The position numbers were made by a program, and so were the translations under genes. Shown here piece by piece: positions 24,461-36,301 of a stretch of 64,000 nucleotides of DNA. A model generated the notes under the pieces. The model was not told where the DNA came from. It saw nothing but the letters and a program-made list of their open reading frames with translations, and ran no database searches. Source of the DNA: Alnus glutinosa (Eukaryota; Streptophyta; Magnoliopsida; Fagales; Betulaceae); the NCBI RefSeq assembly GCF_958979055.1, contig NC_084898.1, forward strand, positions 1,870,001 through 1,934,000. The letters run 5' to 3'. How positions within the stretch are numbered: position 1 is the stretch's first letter; each line of letters begins with the position of its first letter.

Positions 24461-24930
24461 GTGGTCTTCCAAGGAGTGCCAAGTACGGCATAATCATAGG
24501 CGTGGGAATACCCGGACTGCTGTGCATCATTGGGCTCTCATGTTACCTTTGTGGCAGAATTAGGGTTTATAGACGTAGACACCAAGCCAATATGGAACTC
24601 ACTAGCATAATCTCGCCGCAACAACGAAGCGTCTTTGCGGTGGGTCTCGACGGGCCGACAATAGAATCATACCCAAAAACACTGCTCGGTGAGAGCCGAC
24701 GATTACCCAAACCTAGTGAGAACACTTGCCCCATATGCTTGTCTGAATATCAGCCTAAGGAAGAACTGAGGACTATACCGGAGTGCAATCATTATTTCCA
24801 TGCTAATTGCATAGACGAGTGGCTAAAATTGAATGGGACGTGCCCTCTTTGCCGGAATTCGCCTGATGGGTCGGCTTTGGTTACACCTTCATCGACGTCG
24901 TCATCGTCTTTGTCGTTGGCATCTTTATGA

Positions 24931-25858
24931 TCATCATAAACTATTGTGAAAACATTATAAATATATATTATTTGTTCAAGCTAAATTGAGAGAGATTGAT
25001 TGTTCTATGTTACAAAGGTTTTGGGTTGTTCGTGTTTTGTGCTTGTAAGCAAGACACAAGCAGCGAGTGTCACACAATTTCAATTACGTACCGAGACACT
25101 CTTGCTTGTCATACTGTACTATAAATATGTCAACTTTACTAAAAATGAATAAATTTGTCTCTTTTTTTGGTAGGACATATAAATTAGGAGATTCAAAGTA
25201 CTATTGAAGAAATAGAATCATGAGCATATAGGCCTGTTTCATTTATACACAAGTCGATCGATCTCAACATTCATTGCAATATAAGATTTTCGTCCAATTA
25301 TATTGTACAAATTGATTCATTTTCTAATATTCACCGCGAAATAAGATTCAATCAGATTCTAATATTCTACAAATAGTTATTTTTGTAATTTTCAGAAAAT
25401 AAATAGCGACCAATCACTTTTCTTCCTTAATAGAGAGAAGCCTCAAAATTCAAAATAGGGCTGATAGCTTTTGATACGACCCAAATCCAACCCGCAAACA
25501 CAAATTCTCACCCTTACTTCAAAGTAATAAAAATGGTGGTTTGAAATGTAAGACAAACTTAAAGCAATTCATGTTTTTTAAAAGAAACAACAAAGCAAAA
25601 ATACTATATCCAAAAAAAGGAGTGGCTGAAACCCAAGCAAATTCCAGCTCCAAAAATATCATAGAGATGAAACCCATATCAAATCCCATAATATTACTAT
25701 TATGAAGTTTAGCCGCTTGATACATTTTCAACAAGTACGGATCCGTTAAAAAGTTCATCACCAGCCTTCACAAATGATCATAACAGAACAATAAGTACAT
25801 GCTGAAAAGACACAATTATGACATGGAGCTAATTCAAGTAGGTGAAACCATAAGAACT
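24931..25858. other. 3' flank of unit 2 with two unoccupied insertion sites
   Basis: This is continuous sequence matching 3961-4369, 5213-5436 and 12465-12750. It reads through the points where unit 1 carries the 840-bp element (near 25,340) and the 7-kb LTR element (near 25,560). The short foldback recurs at about 25,040-25,110. I see no gene. Confidence 0.65.
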
Positions 25859-26061
25859 GTTTTTGCATTTATCCAAAAAAAAATAAAAAATTCTCACTTT
25901 TTTTTTTTTTTTTTTTTTTAGGCAAATTAAAAATATATAAACAGCAAGAAGAAATCTCACAAAAATAGGTCATTATAGAAAGGGAAAAAAAAAAAAAAAA
26001 AAAAAAAAAGTTAGATCCCTCTAACCTCATGTATCGAACATAACATTTTGCTTGGCCATTA
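25859..26061. other. Unit 2-specific A/T-run sequence
   Basis: This is the start of about 2 kb present in unit 2 but not at the equivalent place in unit 1 (near 12,750). It consists mainly of poly-A and poly-T runs. The exact insertion ends could not be fixed. Confidence 0.35.
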
Positions 26062-27056
26062 GAGCATTCCCATCAGTTTCCCTATCATTTTCCTTATATT
26101 TAGGGAATAAAACTACTTTTTACTTCCCTATAAAAAAAACACCCCACAATAGATTCCTTAAATTTTTTCCATATCAATTGAATACTATTTTCTTATCTTA
26201 TTTTATTATTTTTTCTCTTTCTTATTTTATTTCTTTTTTCTTTTTTTCTCTCCTCCTCTCTCTCTCGTCTTCTCCAAAAACTTCCTCTCATCTTCTCTGT
26301 CCTCTCTCTCTCTCAAAACCCATCACCTTCATCTCTCATCTTCTCCGTCCTCTCTCTCAAAACCAACTTAGAAATCTCTTCCAAAAATTCTAGGAATGCG
26401 ATTTTGCGAAAATTTTAGCTCCGATCTCTAAGGTAGGGCTCGAATCATGGATTGAAGCAATGGATGTGGATTCGTCGTCGATGGTGTCGGAGACCGATCA
26501 CGATTCAGGGGTGCAAAACCACAATACGGCGTCGTCTCCGGTGGATCTCCGTTGGGTCGTCGCCGGCGAAACAAGGGCCGAATTTCCAGTGAGTTGATGG
26601 AAGAGACACGAAACAGGGGCCGAATTCCGGTGGGTTGACGGAGAGTCGATTTTCCGATTTTCTCCAATGAATAATCTGATTGCTTTGTTTGGGAGACATG
26701 GATTTGAGTTTTTTTTTTTTTTTTTTTTTTGTTTCTGATTGTTCTCGTAATTGGATTTTGTGGATTTTGTGTGGTGATTAAGGTGGTTATTTGTTTGTTT
26801 GATGAGAAAGTGAAGGAACATCAGCAAGAAGTTGTTTCTCGGTCATCTTCGGACGCGGGAAGGGGGAAGGAGAGAGGACAGAGAGGAGAGAGCCGGTTTT
26901 TTTTTAATAAAATAATGGATTGGGAAGCACTGTTGCTTCCCAACCAAAAAATCCAAAATTAGGGTAGCTGCTGGAGGTGCGATTTTGGTGTTTTTTGTGA
27001 TATTTTTCCTAAACATAGAGAAGGGACTCACTTTAAAGAACTTGATGGGAGTGCTC
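26062..27056. mobile_element. Harbinger-like MITE, 995 bp
   Basis: The ends are inverted (GAGCATTCCCATCAG left; GAGCACTCCCATCAA on the complement at right), with TTA flanks at 26059-26061 and 27057-27059. The interior is T-rich, with a GC-rich part near 26,460-26,660 that opens with an ATG frame of about 45 codons. That part resembles a captured gene leader, but I cannot name a donor. No transposase is visible. Confidence 0.7.
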
Positions 27057-27168
27057 TTATAGCATTATACTATCATTCACAACAAAAATCACAGGCACAA
27101 TTCATTCGGGAAAAAAAATTATGTAACTAGACAATCCTTAGACCTATTAGCTATTGTAGTAAGAATAC

Positions 27169-27327
27169 CTCATGGCCATGATGGCAAGACAAGGAGCAAG
27201 CCGTGCAAACTCCAGCATTTCCATCTGGGGTGCAAGTCAGGCATGAAAAAATTGCCTGCCTCTTCATGTAACCATTAGTATAAGTACATTCTTTGCCCTC
27301 ATCACCCCCCAAAACCAGGTCCACTTC
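27169..27327 (-). pseudogene. UBR7: Captured single exon of a UBR7-type E3 ligase (UBR-box zinc domain)
   Basis: On the minus strand, 159 bases form 53 open codons between a TATATAG acceptor and a GTATTC donor. The translation contains LVLGGDEGKECTY, GYMKRQAIFSCLTC, PDGNAGVC, TACSLSC and HHGHE. These are the hallmark residues of the UBR-box of plant UBR7, which recognises N-terminal degrons or acts on histones. Only this exon is found: neither the preceding start exon nor the following exons (rest of the UBR box, PHD finger) are visible nearby. It lies in unit 2-specific inserted DNA absent from unit 1, so it is best read as a transduplicated gene fragment. All cysteines in the exon are kept, suggesting recent capture. 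Whether it is spliced into any transcript is unknown. Confidence 0.75.
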
Positions 27328-27510
27328 CTATATATAAGTAAAAAATTAATGAATAGAAAATATTTTAACCCAAAAAATGTGTAACGGCAATATATAAATG
27401 ACATCAATCTTTTACAATATATGGGGGAGGGGTGGGTGGGACATAAGATAGGAGATGAGACATAACTTGGGCTCACAAGAAACTAAATCTACTTCAAAAG
27501 CCCAATTGAG

Positions 27511-27666
27511 ATGCATGCTTCAGACAGAAATTTTTACTACGTGAAGGAGATGCATGCTTCAGACAGAAATTTTTACTACGTGAAGGAGATGCATGCTTCA
27601 GACAGAAATTTTTACTACGTGAAGGAGATGCATGCTTCAGACAGAAATTTTTATTATGAGAAGGTA
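27511..27666. repeat. 39-bp minisatellite, four copies
   Basis: The unit starts ATGCATGCTTCAGACAGAAA and ends GTGAAGGAG. Three copies are identical and the fourth differs near its end. Because 39 is a multiple of three, the plus strand reads as a 13-residue repeat (MHASDRNFYYVKE) within an 86-codon open frame to 27,771. I do not recognise a protein family. Confidence 0.85.
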
Positions 27667-28069
27667 TCCAAGCAATCCGCGTTCAAAACAAAGAGGCTGA
27701 ATCGGAAAAAGAGGGAAAATCGTCAAAAGAAATATCCAATAAAAAGTATAGAAGACAAAAATGTGAGCTAAAGATGAAAAAAACATGAGCTAGCTCCCAC
27801 CAAATATATTTCCAGCCAAAGCCATCTGACATTTTAATTTGTTCATGAAGCAAAATAGTTGAGCAATTATGAAACTTGAATTAAGAGGCAAAGACATTTT
27901 CAGTTAGCTTAGCTTTTCAAGTACTTGTATTTCTTCCAGAAGCAACACTTACCTTCCATTCTGCTCGGAGGCAAAACAGTTGATTGCCACATAACTAAAC
28001 AGCAACTAAATTAATTAACCATCGGAAAAGTTTCAGCACCAAGAATATATATGTGATTGCCATGGCAAT

Positions 28070-28539
28070 CACTTCAAATTGCCACGTGCAGTTTGACACG
28101 TGTACAGTATTGTACACGTGTCAAACAGTTTGACACGCGTGTCAGATGTGGACGTCATTAACTGCACATTTTGACATGTGTATATCAATACACGTGTCAA
28201 ACGGTTTGACACGTGTATCTCAATACAAGTGTCAAACTGATTTTTTTTTAAAAAAAAATTCCAAATTGTTAGCCACGTGTATGCTAAATGTGTGTGTGTA
28301 TATATATTTTAATAAAAAAATGAAAAATTATATATTTTTCTTGATACGTGTTAAGAATACACGTTGCCAAAATCAAAAATATTACTTTAAAAAAAAGAAG
28401 AAAAGGACAGATCTGTTCTTTTCTTCTTCTTCTTTTTTTATTGTTTTTTTCCTTCCTAATACGTATACAATATACCTATACGAAACACATGCAGAACCAA
28501 CTCGTCGTCCACTTAGAACTGGCTGGTGGTCCAGTATTG

Positions 28540-28580
<41 letters not shown>

Positions 28581-29179
28581 GAGAGAGTGAGAGACAGAGA
28601 GAGCGAGAGACAAAGACTGAGAGAGCGAGAGAGAGAGCGAGCAAGAGACGTTGGGAAGGCCGACCACACGGTGGTCGGGAAGCTGGCCAGTGGTCCAGTG
28701 TTGACGGAGAGAGAGAGAGAGAGAGAGCGAGCGATACAGTGAGAGAGAGAGAAAGAACAGTGAGAGCGCGCAGAGAGAGTGAGCGAGCGAGAGTATATAA
28801 ATTTTTATTTTTTTTTTTCTTTTTGAAACTTAAATTAAGAACAAGATCATCATGTGGGCGCGGGATAATTCCCGTGCGCCTACGTACACCAATCTGGGAC
28901 GTGTATTTAAATACGCGTCCAATTTGACACGTGTATTTAATACGCGTGTCCAATTGTTGAAATTCTATTTAATAAAAAAAATTATATTTGAAAAAAATAA
29001 CAGTTTGACACGTGTATTTAATACACGTGTCCAATTGGACACGCGTATTAAATACACGCGTCCAATTGTGGCGGCTGTAAAATTAGACACGTGTCTCATA
29101 AGACACGTGTCAAATTGGACGCGTGTCTACAGTAACCGGTACTGTAGACACGCGTCCAATTGTCAGTATTTTTGTAGTG
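28070..29179. mobile_element. Non-autonomous CACTA-like element in unit 2
   Basis: Unit 1 reads GATTGCCATTACACTC without interruption near 12,935. Unit 2 has about 1.1 kb in that site, ending TTTTTGTAGTG and then CCATTACACTC. The left end is CACTTCAAATTGCC, a less perfect CACTA terminus preceded by an extra TGGCAAT, so the left boundary may be as early as 28,064. Subterminal zones are filled with TTTGACACGTGTATT-type words and palindromes. The centre is GA-rich and has two related copies of a stretch containing TGGTCCAGT and TTGACGGAG. Confidence 0.65.
28543..28640. repeat. GA-rich microsatellite
   Basis: This is a run of GA dinucleotides with GAGAGTGAGA and GAGCGAGA interruptions, repeated more briefly at about 28,706-28,790. 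The serine/leucine-rich and arginine/glutamate-rich open frames here are artefacts of the repeat. Confidence 0.85.
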
Positions 29180-29182
29180 CCA

Positions 29183-31840
29183 TTACACTCAACATCATCC
29201 AAATAACTAATTTTCCAGTCTCAGATTAACTTAACAAACTACCTTTCGAACACGACCAAAATGCTAACGAGCCACGTAATTTACAGAGATTTTCTAAATC
29301 CATCAACATTTGAAACCGTTAACCAAAAAATAACTAATAATTTGAATTATATAACTTTTCTATTAGAATAACAAAAGGCGGCACTTAACTCTTATACGTA
29401 TATCTATTTGAGCACAATTCATCCATAAGAAATTCAACGCAAACCTAAAACCACAAACTTAAAACAAAATCAGAAAGATAATAGTTTAACATATCTTTCT
29501 TTATTATGCCCGTCCCAACTTAACCTAACCTATTGAAAATATTCAGGCTTTAGGATGATTATTTTATGAGTAATTCGATCTACATATACATTAAATGTCC
29601 ATGAAAAATAAGGTGGCTTTTAAAATTACAATTTGATTAATCATATGTCCAATAGTAATTTTAAAAGTCATCTCATTTTTTAATAGATATTTGATGAACG
29701 CTTAATATAAATATAAAATTACTTTTATTTTCTTGATCAACTTAAAAACATTTGAAGTTGCTAATATTTTACGATGTACATAATCATTGGGTTTACGATA
29801 TCTTTCTTTGGACTAATAATTCACCATTGGGCTTACGATGTATTATCCATAATCATCCACATCAAAGCCCACTGCTAGGATGGGCCTCCATGGGTACACA
29901 ATCAAATATTGCAGAAAGCAAAAGGCAATGCTCAATCAGTCTTAAGGAAAGGGTGACAATTTCTATTTGAATATTGGGTTCGGTGATATTAAAGTATAGG
30001 TATAAGATTATATAATTTAATTATAATTTGATCAATTTAATTAAACGAGTCAGATCTCTTAACTTTAACTCAAAAAATAAAAGGAGTATCCTTAATTTTT
30101 CAAAGTACTTTCCAAGTTGGAAGTATCATTTGACAAATAAGAATTCCTTGCGGCGATTACAGTTATTGAATCTACCAAACTACACCATTTAATACGGCAT
30201 TTGGTTTACCAACTTGATGGGGATGCCCTAATTTTTATTTTTATTTTAATCCGAATTATGTCCAATTTGGGCAAAAAAACAAGGAAGAAGGTATGCAGAG
30301 TTCATGAGCTTGTTTGGCAAACCATTTTAACTTTCATTTTATTTTATTTTTTCACTTTTTCCAAAAAAAAATCAATAAAAAACATTCTAATAACTTTTTT
30401 ACACTTTTTATATTACATCAATAAATTTTTATTTAAATAAAAAAAACCGACTACAAAACAAATTTTTTTTCACTTTTCTATAAAACATTATCAAATTGTA
30501 TATCACATCAATTACTTCTTACTATTATTCAAACAAATATCCTAGGACACAATTAGTTACCAAACAAACTAGATATTTTGGGCAACCCAAAAGATATAGG
30601 GCTCACCTACCCTATGCACTTGGGTCCACCGTCCACACCTTCTTTCTTATTAATTCTCATCCCGAATGGCATGGAATTTAGACAGGAAATTCCACAAAAT
30701 ATCCTTAGTAACTCAAGGAAATTTAACCATAACCACTCTATGGAATCAACCCTACCATATGGACTTTATTGGTGATCCAAGGGCAGGGAAGTGGTGTATT
30801 TATTGGATTAGGATTTTTTACAATTTTAAAGAAATTTTAGATTCTCAAATTATGTGAATTCAAATCGTTTTTTAATCGAATGGCGTGAAAAATGATAAAT
30901 ATTAAAGATATAACACGTTATCGAGACCAAAAAAAAAAAAAAATCATTTCCAAAGACTTTTCTTCAATTTTAAAAAGACGTTTCTTCTTTACTAAACCAA
31001 AATATAGTTTTTTATTCAAAGTTTTTATACGACATAAAGTGTAAAAGCCTGATAAAAATATACTAAATTAATTCTCATTATTAACATGTCACATTTTTAA
31101 TATGTAGCATTTTGCACGCTGTTCTATACATAAAACGAAATAAATTTACATAATTTGAAAATCTACAATTTAAAAAAATAAAATTATAAAGGATATTGAT
31201 CCGAATTTATCACGTTGTTAGGGAATGGAAATCGTACGGTATTATTTCCTGGGATACCATTGTCAAGGTGCATTCTCAAGCTTTGTTTGTTAAATTATTA
31301 TTATTTTTTTCACTTTTGTTTTTTCTTTTCAAAACCAACATATTACCGAACAATCTAAAATATAAAATAATTACAAAATACTTAAAACTATTTTCACATT
31401 TTTTTCTTAAAAAAAAAAAAAATAACAAACAAAGCCATATTTTGACTTTTAAATTGGAATAGGAAAACTACTTCTTCAAACTATGGATTTTTAAAATAGA
31501 TAAGGTATTTTTCGGTCTTTATTGTTCTTTTGTTGTTTCCTACGCATTATAGAGTAAGAAAATGCTAAGTTTTAGCGTTCTAATTATCTTATTTATTTTC
31601 TACTGGTTGACATGACATGCTTTAAGTAATTTTTCATCTCATGTAAATGAATCATACATGATAAATAGGTGTGAATAATAGCATTTTACTAAATATTTGA
31701 TGTAGGTTTTTAAAAATGAATAGTTTGATATTTTTTTTTTTAACATATAAGTAAGTTATAATGAGGTAATCAAAAGAAAAATTAAGGATATAATATTAGG
31801 TGATCAAATATGTATAATTCAATATATATATATAAAATTA

Positions 31841-31874
<34 letters not shown>

Positions 31875-32064
31875 AAAAAAAGAAAGAAAAAAAAGAAAAG
31901 CAGATTATTCTTACATTTGAAGGGAATTTTACTAACTAAAAGAAAATGCAGGCTATTTTGACTTCAAAGAGCCTTATCCCATGTAGCTTTATTAAACTAT
32001 CTGGCTTTCCGGCTTTCCCTAGCTCATTCCCCCTGAATATTTTGTAGCTTCCACTTTCGCACAA
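29183..32064. other. Intergenic DNA upstream of unit 3
   Basis: This A+T-rich sequence aligns with 14,500-17,474 but lacks the 16,012 hairpin. Poly-A runs occur near 30,930, 31,410 and 31,845. No gene is recognised. Confidence 0.5.
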
Positions 32065-32752
32065 ATGGCCTCCTTCCAAGTCTTCTTCTCCACCTTCTTC
32101 ATCTTCTTCTTCCTTCCTCACATAACTTCAAGCGCCATAATTTGCGAAACTTCGTCTTGTGGTGGCAGGGAAAACCCGCTCGTCAACTTCCCTTTCCGTC
32201 TGAAAGGCATGAATACCGACCAATCGTGCGGCTATCCGGGATTCGATCTCTCATGCAACAACCAAAGCCAGACAATCCTCACTCTCCCTTATTCCGGTGA
32301 CGTCGTCGTCGAATACATCGACTACTACGAGCAATCAATATATATCGACGACCCAGATCAATGCTTTGCCAGACGCTTGCTGCAGAATTTCAATCTCTCG
32401 GGCTCTCCTTTCGGGTTCGCAGCTGTCAGAAACTTCACCTTCTTCAACTGCTCGGCCAACGAGACGATGATGTACGAGTACGGGTATGGGCGGGTCATTC
32501 CTTGCGTTAGCGGCGACGACTATAACATCTGGATCACGGCGAGTCGCTACAGTGAGACTTTGATGACGATGCCGTCGTGTCGGGTAATTTTGATGGATTT
32601 GCTTCCTGTGCCACTGTCACCGTCACCGATGGTGCAGTTGACTTGGGGTGAGCCCAGTTGTAGAGAATGTCTAGCCGGCGATGGATACTGTGCGCGCAAG
32701 AGTGCTACCAGTCTGGATGTTGGATGCTTTAATATTGTTCCAAGCAGCAATG
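32065..32752 (+). CDS. First exon E1a of unit 3: secreted GUB_WAK-type ectodomain exon
   Basis: This 688-bp exon is fully open. It codes a signal peptide (about residues 1-24), a GUB_WAK_bind-like domain (CETSSCG, NFPFRLKG, SCGYPGFDLSC, NFTFFNCS) and a C-terminal WAK-associated part (C..C...GYC, then LDVGCF). It ends one base into a codon before donor G|GTACGTTT, the same phase and donor as E1b and E1c. If spliced to E2 at 41,525 it would give a membrane RING-H2 ligase with its own ectodomain. If not spliced, the frame ends seven codons past the donor (TFTFPIK), giving a secreted 237-residue protein. No E2 lies closer than 41,525, so it is either an alternative first exon or an orphan exon. 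Binding of wall sugars is a family inference only. Confidence 0.75.
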
Positions 32753-32913
32753 GTACGTTTACTTTTCCGATCAAATGAAACACAATTATCTGTTATCAAA
32801 TGAAACACAATTATATGTTTGAATCATATACGATTAGAGTAGGTAATTATGAGATTTATATGACGAAATGAAAATTGAACTATCCAATCACTTATTTGCG
32901 AATTATCCGAGAA

Positions 32914-33092
32914 GTAGGGGCAGAGCCAACCTCTCCAACTTCATGGGCCAAATTGAGAAAAAATTGGGAGGCCAAAATTAAAAAAAAATAAAAAAATTAG
33001 GAGCAATTTTTTTTTTTTTTTTTTTTTTTTGAGGTAGAATCTTTGGGCTCGGGGCCAAGCCCCAAGCTCCTTAGTAGCTCCGCCATTGCCAA
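32914..33092. repeat. Short inverted-ended repeat, unit 3 copy
   Basis: This is the counterpart of the repeat at 18,313-18,495, with a longer T run and the same GGGGCCAAGCCCC-type centre near its right end. Confidence 0.4.
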
Positions 33093-36000
33093 TAAGTATG
33101 GATGAAGCATAATATTTTTAATCAAATTTCTTAATTTAGGGTAATTTAATCTCATTAAATATTTAAAGTTAGGTTAATATAATCCTCATCAAATCTATAA
33201 CTCTAGGGTAATTCAACACTAGAAACGGAGGAAAACATAGAAACACAGCGGATTTGTCTCTTTTTTTTTTTTAATACCTTTTCATATTTTTGTGAATATC
33301 AAAAAGGGTTGAATAACTTAAGGGGGGTTTAAGTGTAGAATTAGAATCTTAATTAGTTATAATACTATATTAAATTATTATTTATTTTAAAATTTAAAAT
33401 TGATATATAATAATAAATTTAATTATTTAATTAATGTTACAATAGTTTACGCAGCTAAATTTCGGCTCCATATCGTTAGTCGAGCACTTATGGGCCTTGC
33501 CTTCTTTTGTGCTAACTTTAGAGCATATTTGTTAGTGCATGCTTGGAAGTACTCCATAATTTTCAATTCAGTTCTTTTTTTATTTCCTGAATTTATTTTT
33601 GGGTCAGAAAATGCAAAATTCAATCTAAATAAATCCGCACACAAAAACCGAGGAGATACTTGTTGCTAAAACACAATTCGCATGCAAAAACCGAGGGAAA
33701 AATAGTAAGAAAAAATAGTGGAAACAACTCACAACTAAACATGAATTTTAAAATATATTCAATTTTTTCAAACTATAATTCACATTTCTAAACATGTTTT
33801 TTCAATTTTTTTTTATTTTTTATTTTTTATTTTTTATTTTTTTTATGTACAATTTTGAAAACAATAATGTATTCTAAATATAATATTATTGATTTGTATT
33901 TTTTGGTTTAGGTTATTTGTGTTCGATTTATGTTTACTTGTATAGGTCGACTTATTCAAATATAAATAGGAATTTATGTATTATAAACAATTAAATTATT
34001 AAACATAATATAGCCTTTTGAACTTTACCCTATAAATATAGGTCATAAGCCAAACCACGTAAATTCTGTCTCTTTTCTCTCTTTTGCTTTTGCTATTATT
34101 ATTCTTTTATTCTATTTTAGATTTATATACAAATCTCAACAACTAAAAAAAATTCGCATATTCAAACAAACCCAAATAATTCCACTCTCCGCTTTGTGTT
34201 TAGAAGGATTAATTTTCAATTTGTTTGGGTATGTAAACTCTATTGGTCCTTTCTTAATTGACTATAATTCAGCTAACAGTATATATATATATAGGAGATT
34301 CCAATCCGGTGTCCTCATGCTAGCTATTATTTATTCTTTTGTCCATTTCGTAAAAATCTTTGCTATTTAAATCGGAGTAGGAAAGACTCGTTCAAACTTC
34401 GTATTTTAAAAGTATAAGGGTCTTTTTCCTCCTTTCTTTGCTCTTTCGTCTTTAGTTTTTCTTTTTTTCTCCAAGCACCATATCAAGTCAAATAAGAGTT
34501 TTCGTCGAAAAATGCTCTAAAAAATTATTAATATTCTGATGGACAGTCAAGCATTTTGAATGAGTGAGGAAAAAAGAATTAATTAATTGGATGAAATACA
34601 AGATAAACAGTTGTGGTGCGTTTGAGTTGGGTTAAATTTTTTTTATTATTATTATTATTTTTTAGTTGGGTTCATTTTTTTTGAATTGGGTTAAAACAGG
34701 ACGGATAAAACCCGAATACAATTTTAATTTAAAAAACCAACACAAACAACATTTTCAAACATAATAAAATATAATACAATATAATTAAACATCCAAACAT
34801 ATCCTAAATAGTTGAGGTGTGTTTGGTAAAGAGTTTTGTCGTAAATGTTTTGTTTGAATAAAAATAAGAAGTGATTAATGTGATATAAAAGTAAAATGAG
34901 ATTATTTTTTTTTTGGGTGAAAAAAAGTGAAAAAATTATGAGTTTTTTGTTTGAATAGAAATAAGAAATGATTGAAATTTGAAGTGATATAAAATTGAAA
35001 TGAGTTTTAATTTTTTTGTGAGAGAAAATTGAAAAAATATATATATTTGCTAATAACTTGGAAAAGATGTTAATTTCTTTTTTAAGAAATGAAAAAGAAA
35101 GTCAAAACAGGGTTAAAACCATTTGTCAAACACTGCCCTCTCGTTCTAGACATTTTTACTTTTCCTGCCCCTTCTACATGTTCAATATTCTATCCATATG
35201 TCAGAAGTATTGAATTCTTTATAGGTCTTTTGAATTTTTTAGACAGAATTTTTTGGTCCACGTACGTCTTTAAGAGAAGGGATAGTAATTTGTGTTAGCT
35301 TACTTATTTGAGTCGTATGATGCATGTGTACAAAATTATATGAATTAATTATAATTTAATATATATAATTAAATAGGTTAGATTCTTTAATGTTAATTTT
35401 ATATTAGGTTTGTATCGAGTTTGTGGATCATATAAAAAAATTAGTATCATTTATGTCACGTGTTGGATTTATGCATGTCGTGTTGAGCCATATATATATA
35501 AGATTAGATAGATCAACCTTAATTGACTTATTTAATTAAATAAGTCATACCCTTTAACTATAACCTACAAATTTCATGTGAAGTTCAAATCGAATTGCGA
35601 GCCGTGTCCAAAATTTGCAGCTTTGCTATTTTTTTTTTTTTGTAACCATTCACTCATTCATATCATTGATGATAAAAATCTTGAACATGTTCAGTTATTA
35701 TAATGTCGTTAAGGAATATACTTCTCACAAATTAGGTTATATACTTCTTATAGATTAAGGAATATATGATAATTTTATATACGTCTCACAGATTAAAGTT
35801 ATATATTTCTTACATATTAAAGAATATATGATAATTTTATAGACTAAATTAAAAGAAATTAAGAAATTTGTCAAATCCAGTTCAGAAGAAAACTCTATTC
35901 GTTATAAAATTAACCGTTCAATTTTTTTGGTTTTTTAAGATATAATTAAGTGAGGTATAATTAAAATTAATAAATGAAAATTAAAGCTAATAGTAAAATA

Positions 36001-36301
36001 TTTAGGTGAACAAATATTAATAATTTAATTTATTTTTTTATTTTTTTTTTTAAAAAAACAATTATTCTTCTCATTCACAATATTGCTGTCACGATGTAAT
36101 TGGAGAACTTTTCCTTGAATATTTTTCACAATATGTATAGGCAGCTCTTTTGACTTTGTTCTTTAAAAAAAAAAAAAAAAAAAAAAGAAGCTCTTTTGAC
36201 TTTGAAGAGGACTCCACTACTCCCTAGCTATCCCATGTGGCTTATTAACCTTTTCCTAATCCCCCTGGGCATAATATTGTTTTTCGCCTCGACTTCCGTA
36301 T
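33093..36301. other. Spacer between E1a and E1b of unit 3
   Basis: This is A+T-rich sequence shared with unit 2, except for about 1.1 kb at about 34,050-35,110 that unit 2 lacks. That piece has repeated phrases such as AAATAAGAAGTGATTAATGT and its variants. I see no coding sequence. Confidence 0.45.

Larger units (their letters stand above)
20608..24930 (+). pseudogene. Unit 2 RING-H2 ligase with chimeric, frameshifted first exon (E1b/E1c fusion) and intact E2
   Basis: Exons are 20608..21035 and 24461..24930. The first exon starts like E1b (MASFQVFFPT, CDGNQNVPVQFPFRLKG, CGYDPGFDLSC). Around 20,960 it switches to the tail of E1c (CGTGGTGGAGACTG onward, as at 38,890). In unit 3 the same two points lie about 2.2 kb apart, so the fusion fits a deletion from inside E1b to inside E1c. 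The join is out of frame: the E1b frame ends at TGA 20983-20985 after 125 residues, and the exon is 428 bp, so the phase into E2 is wrong. The donor GGTACG and E2 are intact; E2 codes the membrane segment, GLD motif and full RING-H2 domain. It is non-functional as one gene unless E2 is reached from another start. Confidence 0.8.

Noticed and set aside
28382..28953. Serine/leucine-rich and arginine/glutamate-rich open frames
   Set aside because: They are translations of the GA/CT microsatellite in all frames.
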